Assembly (NCBI RefSeq): GCF_004519305.1
Contig: NZ_SOZA01000018.1
Coordinates: forward strand, 1-64,000
Reading direction: 5' to 3'
Source of the DNA: Pseudomonas sp. RIT623
Lineage (GTDB): Bacteria > Pseudomonadota > Gammaproteobacteria > Pseudomonadales > Pseudomonadaceae
DNA: 64,000 bases
The position numbers were made by a program, and so were the translations under genes. The notes under the pieces are model-generated. The model was not told the DNA's origin, did no database searches, and saw nothing but the letters and a program-made list of their open reading frames with translations. Positions 56,913-64,000 of the stretch are shown in pieces; position 1 is the stretch's first letter, and each line of letters starts with the position of its first letter.

Positions 56913-57386
56913 ATGATCGTACTGACCCAAAGGCTCAGCGCCGCTGCCAGGGTGACCGGCAGCGTCACCCTGAGTGTCGACAGCCGTATCAAGAGCCGCC
57001 TGCGCGTGACCCTCGACGATGGCCGCGAAGCCGGCCTGATGCTCGAACGCGGCCACCTGTTGCGCGGCGGCGAACTGCTCGCCGATGCCGATGGCCGCCA
57101 GGTGATTCGCGTGCTGGCGGCGCCCGAAGCGGTGTCGACAGTGCGCTGCGCCGACCCACACCTGCTGGCGCGCGCCGCCTATCACCTGGGCAATCGCCAT
57201 GTGCCGCTGCAGATCGAGCCGGGCTTGCTGCGCTACCAGCACGACCATGTACTCGACGACATGCTGCGTGGCCTAGGCCTGAGCGTCGCCGCCGAACAGG
57301 CGCCGTTCGAGCCCGAGGCTGGCGCCTACCAGAGCACAGCGCACAACCACGACCACCCGTTCGTGCGCCTGAATGCACCTGCCTGA
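56913..57386 (+). CDS. ureE: Urease nickel metallochaperone UreE
   Basis: A 157-residue protein with an N-terminal peptide-binding domain (1-75) and a C-terminal metal-binding domain. The dimer-interface metal site appears as HLGNRHVPLQIE, and the C-terminal HNHDHP is a short His motif, much smaller than the long His tail of Klebsiella UreE. AAGGAG lies 6 bases upstream of the ATG. It hands nickel to UreG. Confidence 0.93.
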   Translation: MIVLTQRLSAAARVTGSVTLSVDSRIKSRLRVTLDDGREAGLMLERGHLLRGGELLADADGRQVIRVLAAPEAVSTVRCADPHLLARAAYHLGNRHVPLQIEPGLLRYQHDHVLDDMLRGLGLSVAAEQAPFEPEAGAYQSTAHNHDHPFVRLNAPA

Positions 57387-57401
57387 CCTTTGGAGCTTGC
57401 A

Positions 57402-57947
57402 ATGAAAAAGACCTTGGCCTTTTTGCTGTTGATGGTGGCCCTGCCGGCCTTCGCCCACCCAGGGCACGATGCCAACCCGTTGCAGGATGGCTTGTTGCAC
57501 CCGCTCACTGGCCTTGATCATCTGCTGATGCTGCTGGGCACCGGCGCGCTCGCCGCCCTGGCCAGGCGCCCCCTGAGCTTGCCGCTGGCGACCCTGGCGG
57601 CGATGTTCGGCGGCGCCGTGTGCGGCCACCTGTTCGGCAACGTGATCGGCATGGAGCAGATGATTGTCAGTTCGCTGCTGGTGGCCGCCGCCGCCCTGTT
57701 GTTGCCCAGCCGCCAGTGGCTGTTGTCGCTGATCATGCCGGTGTTCGCCCTGTTCCACGGCTGGGCCCATGGCGTGGAGGCCACCCCGAGTGCGTTCTGG
57801 CTGTTCAGCGCCGGCTTCGTCACCGTCAGTGGCCTGTTGCTGGCGGCAGGTTTCGCTGGCGGTTGCCTGTTGCGGCGTCACCCGGGGTTGCAGAAAGCCT
57901 TCGGTGGCGGCCTGCTGGCCGGTGCCGCGCTGGTGCTGGCCGGTTGA
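57402..57947 (+). CDS. ureJ: HupE/UreJ-family nickel permease
   Basis: A 181-residue inner-membrane protein with a signal-like first helix (MKKTLAFLLLMVALPAFA) and about six more. The family motif HPGHDANPL...HPLTGLDHLL, with His and Asp in helix 1-2, is present, as is FHGWAHG. UreJ proteins are proposed nickel importers working with urease. The start at 57402 is used because an upstream GTG extension lies inside the ureE tail. Its stop shares a base with the ureF ATG (TGATG). Confidence 0.9.
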   Translation: MKKTLAFLLLMVALPAFAHPGHDANPLQDGLLHPLTGLDHLLMLLGTGALAALARRPLSLPLATLAAMFGGAVCGHLFGNVIGMEQMIVSSLLVAAAALLLPSRQWLLSLIMPVFALFHGWAHGVEATPSAFWLFSAGFVTVSGLLLAAGFAGGCLLRRHPGLQKAFGGGLLAGAALVLAG

Positions 57948-58621
57948 TGCACAGCGACCTGGCGCTGCTGCGCCTGCTGCAACTGGCCAGCCCAGGGCTG
58001 CCGGTGGGCGGTTTTACCTATTCGCAAGGCCTGGAATGGGCCGTCGAGGCCGGTTGGGTGAGCGGTGCCGTGGGCTTTGCCGCCTGGCAGCGTGAGCAAT
58101 TACGCGACACCCTGGGCTGTCTCGATTGGCCGGTGCTGGCCCGCCTCTACCAAGCCTGCCAGGCGCATGATGCACAAGCGTTCGCCCACTGGACGCGCTT
58201 TCTGTTGGCCAACCGTGAAACCGCCGAGCTGCGCCTGGAAGAGTGCCAGCGCGGCAGCGCCCTGGCGCGGCTGCTCGAAGGCTGGCAGTTGGCCCAGGAG
58301 CCGGCCTGGCGCTCCAGTCTCGAACTCAGCCAGCTCGGTGGCATGGCCTGGCTGGGCGCGCATTGGGCGATTCCGCTGCGCCAGCTTGCCCTCGGCCATG
58401 GCTATGCCTGGCTGGAAGGGGCGGTGATGGCTGGGGTCAAGCTGGTGCCGTTCGGCCAGCAAGCCGCCCAGACGCTGTTGCGCGATTTGGGCGCGGAACT
58501 GCCCGGCGTGCTCGATCAAGCCTTGATGCTGCAGGACGGCCAGCTCGGTGGTGGCCTGCCACTGCTGGCGATTGCCTCGTCACGCCACGAAACCCAATAC
58601 ACCCGTTTGTTCCGTTCCTGA
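57947..58621 (+). CDS. ureF: Urease accessory protein UreF
   Basis: A 224-residue all-helical protein that activates the UreG GTPase in the UreDFG complex. Signatures are [21 protein letters not shown], and the conserved C-terminus ending [14 protein letters not shown]. The ATG shares a base with the ureJ stop. Confidence 0.95.
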   Translation: MHSDLALLRLLQLASPGLPVGGFTYSQGLEWAVEAGWVSGAVGFAAWQREQLRDTLGCLDWPVLARLYQACQAHDAQAFAHWTRFLLANRETAELRLEECQRGSALARLLEGWQLAQEPAWRSSLELSQLGGMAWLGAHWAIPLRQLALGHGYAWLEGAVMAGVKLVPFGQQAAQTLLRDLGAELPGVLDQALMLQDGQLGGGLPLLAIASSRHETQYTRLFRS

Positions 58622-58631
58622 GGATTGCCCC

Positions 58632-59273
58632 ATGCAAAACTACCAGCAACCCCTGCGTGTCGGCGTCGGCGGCCCGGTCGGCTCCGGCAAGACCGCACTG
58701 CTCGAAGCCCTGTGCAAGGCCATGCGCGATGAGTACCAGATCGCCGTGGTGACCAATGACATCTACACCAAGGAAGACCAGCGCATCCTCACTGAGGCTG
58801 GCGCCCTGGAGCCCGAGCGCATAGTGGGCGTCGAAACCGGCGGCTGTCCGCACACCGCGATCCGCGAGGATGCTTCGATGAACCTGGCCGCGGTCGAAGC
58901 CCTGGCGCGAAAATTTGGCAACCTCGAGGTGATTTTTGTCGAGAGTGGCGGCGACAACCTCAGTGCCACCTTCAGTCCGGAATTGGCCGACCTGACGGTG
59001 TATGTGATCGATGTCGCCGAGGGCGAGAAAATTCCGCGCAAGGGTGGGCCGGGCATCACCAAATCGGATTTCCTGGTGATCAACAAGACCGACCTGGCGC
59101 CCTACGTAGGGGCCTCGCTGGAGGTGATGGCGCGCGACACACGACGCATGCGCCCTGAACGGCCGTGGACCTTCAGCAATTTGAAGCAGGGTGAAGGCTT
59201 GCAAGCCGTGATCGATTTTATCGTTGAGCGAGGGATGCTCGGGGTAGGGCGTCGTCGGCGCGAAGGCGCTTAG
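58632..59273 (+). CDS. ureG: Urease accessory GTPase UreG
   Basis: A 213-residue nickel-dependent GTPase. The P-loop is [12 protein letters not shown], the metal site is Cys-Pro-His ([10 protein letters not shown]) and the guanine-specificity motif is NKTD ([10 protein letters not shown]). It delivers nickel to urease in the UreDFG complex. AGGA precedes the ATG. It is the last operon gene; a short hairpin (TGGCGGC/GCCGCCA at 59381-59401) lies downstream without a U-tract. Confidence 0.97.
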   Translation: MQNYQQPLRVGVGGPVGSGKTALLEALCKAMRDEYQIAVVTNDIYTKEDQRILTEAGALEPERIVGVETGGCPHTAIREDASMNLAAVEALARKFGNLEVIFVESGGDNLSATFSPELADLTVYVIDVAEGEKIPRKGGPGITKSDFLVINKTDLAPYVGASLEVMARDTRRMRPERPWTFSNLKQGEGLQAVIDFIVERGMLGVGRRRREGA

Positions 59274-59425
59274 GTCAAGCGATCGGGGTGTTGCCCACGC
59301 GATCGTGCGTAAACGGCGGCCCGCTTGAGGGCGCAGGGCCACCTTCATAGGTTTGGCTGAGGAGGTAGAGTCATCGGGGGTGGCGGCGTACCTTGCCGCC
59401 AGTTCACTGACTCAAGGACGCTAAC

Positions 59426-59665
59426 ATGAATACCACGGCATTGATCGCCCTATGGATTGTCGCAAACTCAGCTCAGGTACAGCCTGATGACTGCGCCCCG
59501 CAGGCAATTCTCCCTTCACCCTTTACCCCGCCTGCGTCGGCGAGTGGCAATGCCGCGCAGGTAGCGGGGCTCGGGCACTACGGTGGTGTGACCGCGATGG
59601 ACTGTCCGGACGATACCTTGCGCACATCGGTTGGGCATTGCCAGCCATTCTTCGAGTTCGACTGA
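59426..59665 (+). CDS. Small Cys-containing peptide, first of a related pair
   Basis: A 79-residue protein with AAGGA upstream of the ATG. A weak hydrophobic N-terminus (about 4-16, TALIALWIVANSA) could be a signal. Three Cys occur, and the Pro/Ala/Ser-rich middle is low in complexity. The C-terminal 20 residues (CPDDTLRTSVGHCQPFFEFD) match those of the 48-residue peptide at 60104-60250 at 11 of 20 positions (CPxxTxxTxVGHCQPxxxF). Cys and His in the motif suggest a disulfide or metal site. I know of no family for it. Confidence 0.65.
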   Translation: MNTTALIALWIVANSAQVQPDDCAPQAILPSPFTPPASASGNAAQVAGLGHYGGVTAMDCPDDTLRTSVGHCQPFFEFD

Positions 59666-60103
59666 GCCTTGTGATAATGCTGTGCCGCAGGCGAGGCTCT
59701 TCGCCTGCGTTCCCTTCGTCAGGTTGGGTTCGAGTACGCCCAACCTGAGCCCTTCGGTGTTCCACACGCGCCTGCGCGAAGCACCTAAGCATTGAGCCTG
59801 TCAGCTGCCCTGAATGCGTTTTCCGGTCAATCTGCGGCCGTCTGGAACGCCTCGCTCAATGCGCTCCCTGGCCCGCGTTGTAGGAAACTTCACAGCGTTG
59901 CGGTAGACCAGTGCAGGACTAAAACACCATCGCCATTGAATTGAACGGGCTTTGTGCACGACAGAGGAAGATATCCAGTCGTTGCACCAGGCTTTGGCAA
60001 AGGAATGTAGTCGGTGATGTAAGTAAAGTTCGTCGGGCTGACGGCAGAAAGGATTGAGAAAGTTCATCTGCAGCAGCCCCAACAAATACTACAGAAGGAT
60101 TAC
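59666..60103. other. 438-base region between the two peptide genes
   Basis: No gene is supported; a minus-strand frame of 95 codons has unconvincing composition. Two hairpins follow the first peptide gene: GCAGGCGA/TCGCCTGC at 59687-59708 and GGTTGGG/CCCAACC at 59722-59745. They may end its transcript or belong to a small RNA. The rest is AT-richer than average and should hold the promoter of the second peptide gene. Confidence 0.4.
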
Positions 60104-60250
60104 ATGATGAAACGCCTTGCACTGATCGCATTTCTGGCCACTGCTGGTCTGACCCAAGTCGCCCTGGCGGGTGATTGGCCAGACAATTGCCCGGAAGGTA
60201 CCTACCCGACGCCAGTGGGTCATTGCCAGCCTGCCTGGGATTTTGAGTGA
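60104..60250 (+). CDS. 48-residue secreted peptide, second of the pair
   Basis: The frame starts ATGATG at 60104 with GAAGGA 5 bases ahead and encodes 48 residues. A clear signal peptide (MMKRLALIAFLATAGLTQ, cleavage after VALA) leaves a mature peptide of about 26 residues, beginning GDWPDN. It ends with the shared CPxxTxxTxVGHCQPxxxF motif and carries two Cys that could form one disulfide. A good terminator follows at 60287-60318, which supports a real transcript. Role unknown; periplasmic or secreted location is inferred from the signal. Confidence 0.75.
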   Translation: MMKRLALIAFLATAGLTQVALAGDWPDNCPEGTYPTPVGHCQPAWDFE

Positions 60251-60286
60251 TCGTTAACGATCGACTAGCGCCCTAGGTGGATTAAC

Positions 60287-60318
60287 CCCCGTCCGTATCG
60301 CCACGGACGGGGTCTTTT
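60287..60318 (+). terminator. Rho-independent terminator after the 48-residue peptide gene
   Basis: CCCCGTCCGT pairs with ACGGACGGGG around ATCGCC and is followed by TCTTTT. It lies 36 bases past the peptide stop. A separate palindrome GATCGTTAACGATC covers 60249-60262. Confidence 0.85.
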
Positions 60319-60506
60319 GTGCAAGGCCGTCCTGTCGAGCGCCGGGTTGGCAGTTGACGGAGCTGCTCGGTGGGCGGCAACCGAGGGACAGCGCAAATGT
60401 GCTCAAGGCATAGGCAAATCCTTGGTCGCGTGATCTGCCGCAGGTTTAGGCGTCGAGGTAAAGTGACAGAAAAACCGATGCCGTGCCCCGCGCCAGAGAG
60501 GTATCC

Positions 60507-61412
60507 ATGGCCTCCTATACCTTGCGTCAACTCAAGTACTTCGTCACTACCGTCGAGGCTGGCAGCGTGGCCGAGGCTTCCCGTCAGCTTTATATCGCCC
60601 AGCCATCGATTTCCACCGCGATCAAGAGCCTGGAGGAAAGCTTTGGCGTGCAACTGTTCATCCGCCATCATGCCCAGGGCGTCTCATTGACCCCAGGTGG
60701 CAAGCGTTTCTATGCCAAGACCCGGGCGTTGCTGCAGATGGCCCATGAATTCGAGCAGAACGCCCTGGCCGACAACGACACCGTAGCTGGACAGATCGAT
60801 ATCGGCTGCTTCGAGACCGTGGCACCGCTATACCTGCCGCGGCTGATCGCCGGTTTTCGTGAACGTTACCCGGGAGTCGACATCCGCCTGCGCGACGGTG
60901 AGCAGCAGGACCTGATTCAGGGTTTGACGGCCGGCACCTTCGACCTGGCCTTTCTCTATGATCATGACCTGGACGGCACCATCGAGACCGAACCGCTCAT
61001 GCCGCCCCAGAAGCCCTACGTGCTGCTGCCCGAGAAGCATCGTTTCGCCGGCCAGGCCCAGGTGTCGCTACGCGACCTGTGCCCGGAACCGATGATCCTG
61101 CTCGACGTGGCGCCGAGCCGTACCTACTTCGTCAGCCTGTTCAATGACCTTGGGTTGACGCCGAACATCGTCTTCAGCTCACCGTCGATCGAAATGGTGC
61201 GCGGGATGGTTGGTCAAGGCTTTGGGTTTTCGCTGTTGGTCACCCGGCCTCATTCTGAATTCACCTATGACGGGCAGCGCCTGGTGACCCTCGATATTGC
61301 CGAGCCGGTGGCCTTGTCGGGGTTGGCTGCGGCCCATCTGAAGCGATTGCAATTGACCAAGCCGGCGCAGTTGTTCGTGGCTTTTTGTCGGGAGCAACTG
61401 GCCAGTGGGTAG
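60507..61412 (+). CDS. LysR-family transcriptional regulator
   Basis: A 301-residue activator. The winged helix-turn-helix is at about 5-64 (VTTVEAGSVAEASRQLYIAQ then PSISTAIKSLEESFG), and the PBP2 effector domain at about 92-295. GAGAGG lies ahead of the ATG at 60507 (MASYTLRQ). It is the nearest regulator to the two small peptide genes, but it is on the same strand after a terminator, not divergent, so a link is only possible. Effector unknown. Confidence 0.93.
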   Translation: MASYTLRQLKYFVTTVEAGSVAEASRQLYIAQPSISTAIKSLEESFGVQLFIRHHAQGVSLTPGGKRFYAKTRALLQMAHEFEQNALADNDTVAGQIDIGCFETVAPLYLPRLIAGFRERYPGVDIRLRDGEQQDLIQGLTAGTFDLAFLYDHDLDGTIETEPLMPPQKPYVLLPEKHRFAGQAQVSLRDLCPEPMILLDVAPSRTYFVSLFNDLGLTPNIVFSSPSIEMVRGMVGQGFGFSLLVTRPHSEFTYDGQRLVTLDIAEPVALSGLAAAHLKRLQLTKPAQLFVAFCREQLASG

Positions 61413-61454
61413 CGCAGGCTTGCCGGGAACAGAATCAGCCGAGATGATGCGCCC

Positions 61455-62390
61455 ATGACTCGATTCACCGGTTTGCACGCCGTCCGGCGTAGCCTGTCTG
61501 CGCAGGGGCCGCAGTGGCTCTGGCTGCGCTACCAGCGACCCTATCATTGGCCGTCGACCTTGGCGTTCTTCGCCGCGAGGTGTATTCCCGGTATCGAGAG
61601 CTGCCTGGAGGGTGTATATCGGCGCAGTTTCGTCTGGGCGGGGCGCCATGGCGTGCTCGAGGCCAAGCCGGGGGTGTGCCTTCGGGTGCGTCTGAGCGGG
61701 GTGGCTCCGGCGCAAGTTCCTGGGTTGATTGCTCGCTTGCGCCGCGTGTTCGACCTGGATGCCCAGCCCGCGCGGATCGCCGCGGCGCTCTGCGCCGACC
61801 CGTTGATGGCACGCTTGCTGGCCGCCCGCCCGGGCCTGCGTGTGCCCAAGGGCTGGGAGCCCTGCGAGCAGGCGATGCGCACTGTGCTGGGGCAGCAGAT
61901 CAGTGTCGCCGGCGCCATGACCCTGGCCGGCCGGCTGGTGGCTCGACATGGGCAGCCATTGCACGCCGCCGAGCCGTGCTTGAGCCATGTGTTTCCCGGC
62001 GTCGAAGCACTGGCGGTGGCTGAGTTGACCGGACTGGGCATGCCCCAGGCGCGAGCAATGACCTTATCGACCCTGGCCAGGGCCTTGCTCGTTCAGCCCG
62101 ACTTGCTGCGGTCGGGCCAACCGCTTGAGCGCGCTATCAATCGCTTGTGCCTGCTCAAGGGTATCGGCCCGTGGAGCGCGCATTACCTGGCTTTGCGCCA
62201 GCTGGGCGATAGCGATGCGCTGCCCCTGGGGGACGTGGCGCTGGTCAAGGCCCTGCGCCTGCATGAGGGCCCGTTGGCACAACTGGCCGAACGCGCCCAG
62301 GCCTGGCGCCCTTGGCGTGCCTATGCGGCGCAGCACTTGTGGGCCTCGTTGGCCGACTTTCCCCCGGCAAGCGGTCGCCAGGGCAGGTAA
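61455..62390 (+). CDS. alkA: DNA-3-methyladenine glycosylase II, AlkA type
   Basis: A 311-residue base-excision repair enzyme. The AlkA N-terminal domain is recognisable (LRYQRPYHWPSTLAFFAARC), followed by the HhH-GPD core with ARPGLRVPKGWEPCEQAMRT and VLGQQISV. The hairpin LKGIGPWSAHYLALR and the catalytic Asp near LPLGDVALVKA complete the fold. It removes alkylated bases. No Ada domain is fused. It stands alone between the LysR and DUF1652 genes. Confidence 0.88.
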   Translation: MTRFTGLHAVRRSLSAQGPQWLWLRYQRPYHWPSTLAFFAARCIPGIESCLEGVYRRSFVWAGRHGVLEAKPGVCLRVRLSGVAPAQVPGLIARLRRVFDLDAQPARIAAALCADPLMARLLAARPGLRVPKGWEPCEQAMRTVLGQQISVAGAMTLAGRLVARHGQPLHAAEPCLSHVFPGVEALAVAELTGLGMPQARAMTLSTLARALLVQPDLLRSGQPLERAINRLCLLKGIGPWSAHYLALRQLGDSDALPLGDVALVKALRLHEGPLAQLAERAQAWRPWRAYAAQHLWASLADFPPASGRQGR

Positions 62391-62565
62391 GCGGTCGGGT
62401 TTGGACCACCTGTCGGATCAGCGGGACTGTCGGTCGAACGATCTGCCTGCGACCAGGATCTTCCACTAAGGTGCAAGAGGATTGCGCTGCTCTTCATAGC
62501 CTGGGCGAAGGGACCGTCGCCGGGGCGTAATCACCCACAACAGGCCAGACAGAGAGGGACGTACC

Positions 62566-62826
62566 ATGTCGTTGATTGGCGTTTCGATGCTTGAAATGCG
62601 GCAGATGATCGAACAGGCCTGCCTGCCCGATCGCTGCGAGGTGAGCTGCCCGGATGGCGAATACCTCACTATCCGCCTGGGCCAGGGCCAGAGCCTGGAC
62701 GATTGCCTGACTGTCACCGGGGTGCCGGTGACCAGCCTCAACAGTTGCCGCGACCTGGTTGGCCTGGTGACCCAGCTCAAGGAGCAGCGTCACGGCCAGC
62801 CGCAGCCGCTCAAGGCGTTTGCCTGA
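62566..62826 (+). CDS. DUF1652 family protein
   Basis: An 86-residue cytosolic protein. The opening MLEMRQMIEQACLPDRCEVSC, the middle LTIRLGQG and the VTGVPVTSLNSCRDL segment fit the Pseudomonas DUF1652 family. GAGAGGGA lies ahead of the ATG. Function is unknown across the family. It is convergent with the YIP1 gene, 15 bases away. Confidence 0.85.
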   Translation: MSLIGVSMLEMRQMIEQACLPDRCEVSCPDGEYLTIRLGQGQSLDDCLTVTGVPVTSLNSCRDLVGLVTQLKEQRHGQPQPLKAFA

Positions 62827-62841
62827 GCGGCGACAGCCCGG

Positions 62842-63456
62842 TCAGCCGAGGCTGGCCGGGCGCACATATTCAGGCATCAGGCCGTTGAACCAGAACAGGA
62901 TCATCGACACCAGCAGGGTGACCAGCAGCAACAGCCCCACCCCCCAGATGCAGGTGGCGAACAGCATGGCTTGCTCCTTGCGCAGCCGCAGGAAGGTTTG
63001 CAGGCCGCCATACAGCAGCACGCTGGCATAGGCCGACGCCGCCAGCAACGCCACCACCGCCACCCAACGCACCGGGACCAGGCCCACCACCCCGGCGAAG
63101 AACCAGGGCGTGGCGCAATAGGCGGCAAAGCCGATGCATTGATTGAGGTTCGGTTGCACATCGAAACCGCGCGACATCCAGCGGATCATCACCCCCATCA
63201 ACATCACCCCGACCACGGTCGTGGCGTACAGCAGCCCGGCCAACTGCGCCGCGCTGGTCGCGTCCAGGCGTACCCGTGCCTCGGTGGCCAGGCTCCAGCC
63301 CAAGGTGCTGGTGCCGACGAACAGGCACAGGGCCGGGATCAGCGCCAGCACCAGCAGCCGTGGCAAGTATTGCTGCGGGTGGTCTTCCTCGGCCCGGCGG
63401 ATCTCGATCCAGGCGTCGGCTGGGTGGGTGAAGAGCTTGAGCAATGGGCTGTTCAT
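62842..63456 (-). CDS. YIP1-family membrane protein
   Basis: A 204-residue inner-membrane protein with about five helices (about 33-52, 70-90, 113-130, 135-155 and 170-192). The N-terminal LKLFTHPADAWIEIRRAEE and CIGFAAYCATPWFFAGVVGL are typical of bacterial Yip1-domain proteins. The start at 63456 (MNSPLLKL) follows GAGGAGAAC. Its role is unknown. Confidence 0.85.
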   Translation of the reverse strand: MNSPLLKLFTHPADAWIEIRRAEEDHPQQYLPRLLVLALIPALCLFVGTSTLGWSLATEARVRLDATSAAQLAGLLYATTVVGVMLMGVMIRWMSRGFDVQPNLNQCIGFAAYCATPWFFAGVVGLVPVRWVAVVALLAASAYASVLLYGGLQTFLRLRKEQAMLFATCIWGVGLLLLVTLLVSMILFWFNGLMPEYVRPASLG

Positions 63457-63546
63457 GGTGTTCTCCTCGCAAGGCATGCACTGCCTTTGTGCTATGGAGA
63501 CGCGGGTTCGCGGCAGGGTTCAGCCGGGCTTAACGCCGTTGATCGG

Positions 63547-63834
63547 CTATTGCAGCTCCAGCAGCAGGTTGAGGCCGCCGTCGCCGCAGCGCACATGGTC
63601 GCGGACCACGCCGTGGTAGCTGCGGCCCTCCCAGACGAACGCGACACTGTGGGCGCGCTCCACCTTGCCCGGCAGCGGCGGTTCGATATGCAGGCGCAGG
63701 GCCGGGCGCCCCTGCAGGTTGAGGGCTGCCACCTGCACCTGACAGGCGGCGCGCTGCGCTACTGGGCCGAACAAGGTGTCACGGACGAAGTCCAGCTCCA
63801 GGCAGGCACAGGGCGCACGGCAGGACATCTTCAT
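63547..63834 (-). CDS. Small Cys-rich hypothetical protein
   Basis: A 95-residue protein starting MKMSCRAPCACLELDF. Three Cys occur in the first 11 residues. The C-terminal half is beta-rich (SVAFVWEGRSYHGVVRDHV). No family is recognised; the shape could suit a small PilZ-like or OB-type barrel, but no motif proves it. It stands alone between YIP1 and the window edge. Confidence 0.55.
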   Translation of the reverse strand: MKMSCRAPCACLELDFVRDTLFGPVAQRAACQVQVAALNLQGRPALRLHIEPPLPGKVERAHSVAFVWEGRSYHGVVRDHVRCGDGGLNLLLELQ

Positions 63835-63923
63835 GGCGGGCTCCCGATGAAAGAGGCGATACATCAATCATTGGAAGCCTGGCGCAGGAAGGTGTTCAAA
63901 TTATTTCAATGCCGTTGGGCGGC

Positions 63924-64000
63924 TTACGGGCGCTGCGGCACTGCCGATGTGCCAAAGCTATTACCCATGCGCGTCGAGGTTGCCGCCGGGGTGGCCAGCC
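63924..64000 (-). CDS. Possible C-terminal end of a minus-strand gene
   Basis: From the window edge a minus-strand frame reads LATPAATSTRMGNSFGTSAV and stops at TAA (63924-63926). The composition is plausible for a protein end, but only 25 codons are visible, so it may be chance. Confidence 0.25.
   Translation of the reverse strand, partial: LATPAATSTRMGNSFGTSAVPQRP

Noticed and set aside
59722..59745. tRNA T-arm-like hairpin with GGTTCGAG-like loop
   Set aside because: No acceptor, D or anticodon arms can be folded around it; it is a simple hairpin.

Overview
The window reads as chromosomal DNA of a fluorescent Pseudomonas, most likely of the P. putida / P. entomophila group. This rests on high-GC coding, PvdQ, MexEF-OprN, HPPD, DUF1652 and DUF7693 proteins, Pseudomonas-type REP palindromes, and the gene block ppiB-lpxH / glnS-cysS. 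No plasmid, prophage, insertion sequence, tRNA, rRNA or CRISPR array was seen. The species assignment is inference, not a search result.

Layout. 1-4.5 kb: start of a secreted protein (possible multicopper oxidase), then a DapA-like/class II aldolase pair facing an XRE-cupin and an AraC regulator across a palindromic operator, then a LysE exporter. 4.6-14.7 kb: a YoaE-type TerC/CBS/CorC protein preceded by a Pro/Ser-rich leader ORF, rarD, a CSS-EAL phosphodiesterase, hpd, a DJ-1/PfpI protein, a yeast-Fcy1-like cytosine deaminase overlapping a hybrid histidine kinase, and a TPR/HEAT protein. 14.8-20.7 kb: mexE-mexF-oprN. 20.9-25.7 kb: DUF4157-like protein and TetR, facing an SDR/HCCA-isomerase pair; then DUF7693, a PuuR-like regulator and an MFS transporter. 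25.7-28.8 kb: a catalase-like/cytochrome b561 operon and an ECF sigma/anti-sigma operon, divergent, with matching GGAAT-N16-CGTC promoters. 28.8-31.3 kb: a large beta-helix-like membrane protein. 31.4-38.5 kb: xthA, a GNAT protein, tamA-tamB. 38.6-42.5 kb: orphan Mor-type activator, small membrane protein, Fur-like winged-helix protein, pvdQ. 42.6-50.5 kb: ppiB-lpxH, glnS-cysS, an OmpR-type two-component pair, ilvE. 50.6-53.5 kb: small hypothetical genes, a glyoxalase-fold protein, an HD hydrolase, an HTH regulator. 53.7-59.3 kb: urease operon ureD-A-B-C-E-J-F-G. 59.4-60.3 kb: two small Cys-containing peptides sharing a C-terminal motif. 60.5-64 kb: LysR, alkA, DUF1652, a YIP1 protein, a small hypothetical and a truncated gene end.

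How the genes work together. Clear functional units are the tripartite efflux pump, the TamAB assembly system, the urease structural plus Ni-maturation set, the self-regulating ECF sigma/anti-sigma with a haem-peroxidase target operon, and the housekeeping aminoacyl-tRNA synthetase and lipid A genes. The most novel-looking material is the pair of small secreted peptides at 59426-59665 and 60104-60250, the 820-residue beta-helix/channel-like protein at 28835-31297, and the leader ORF at 4672-4761.
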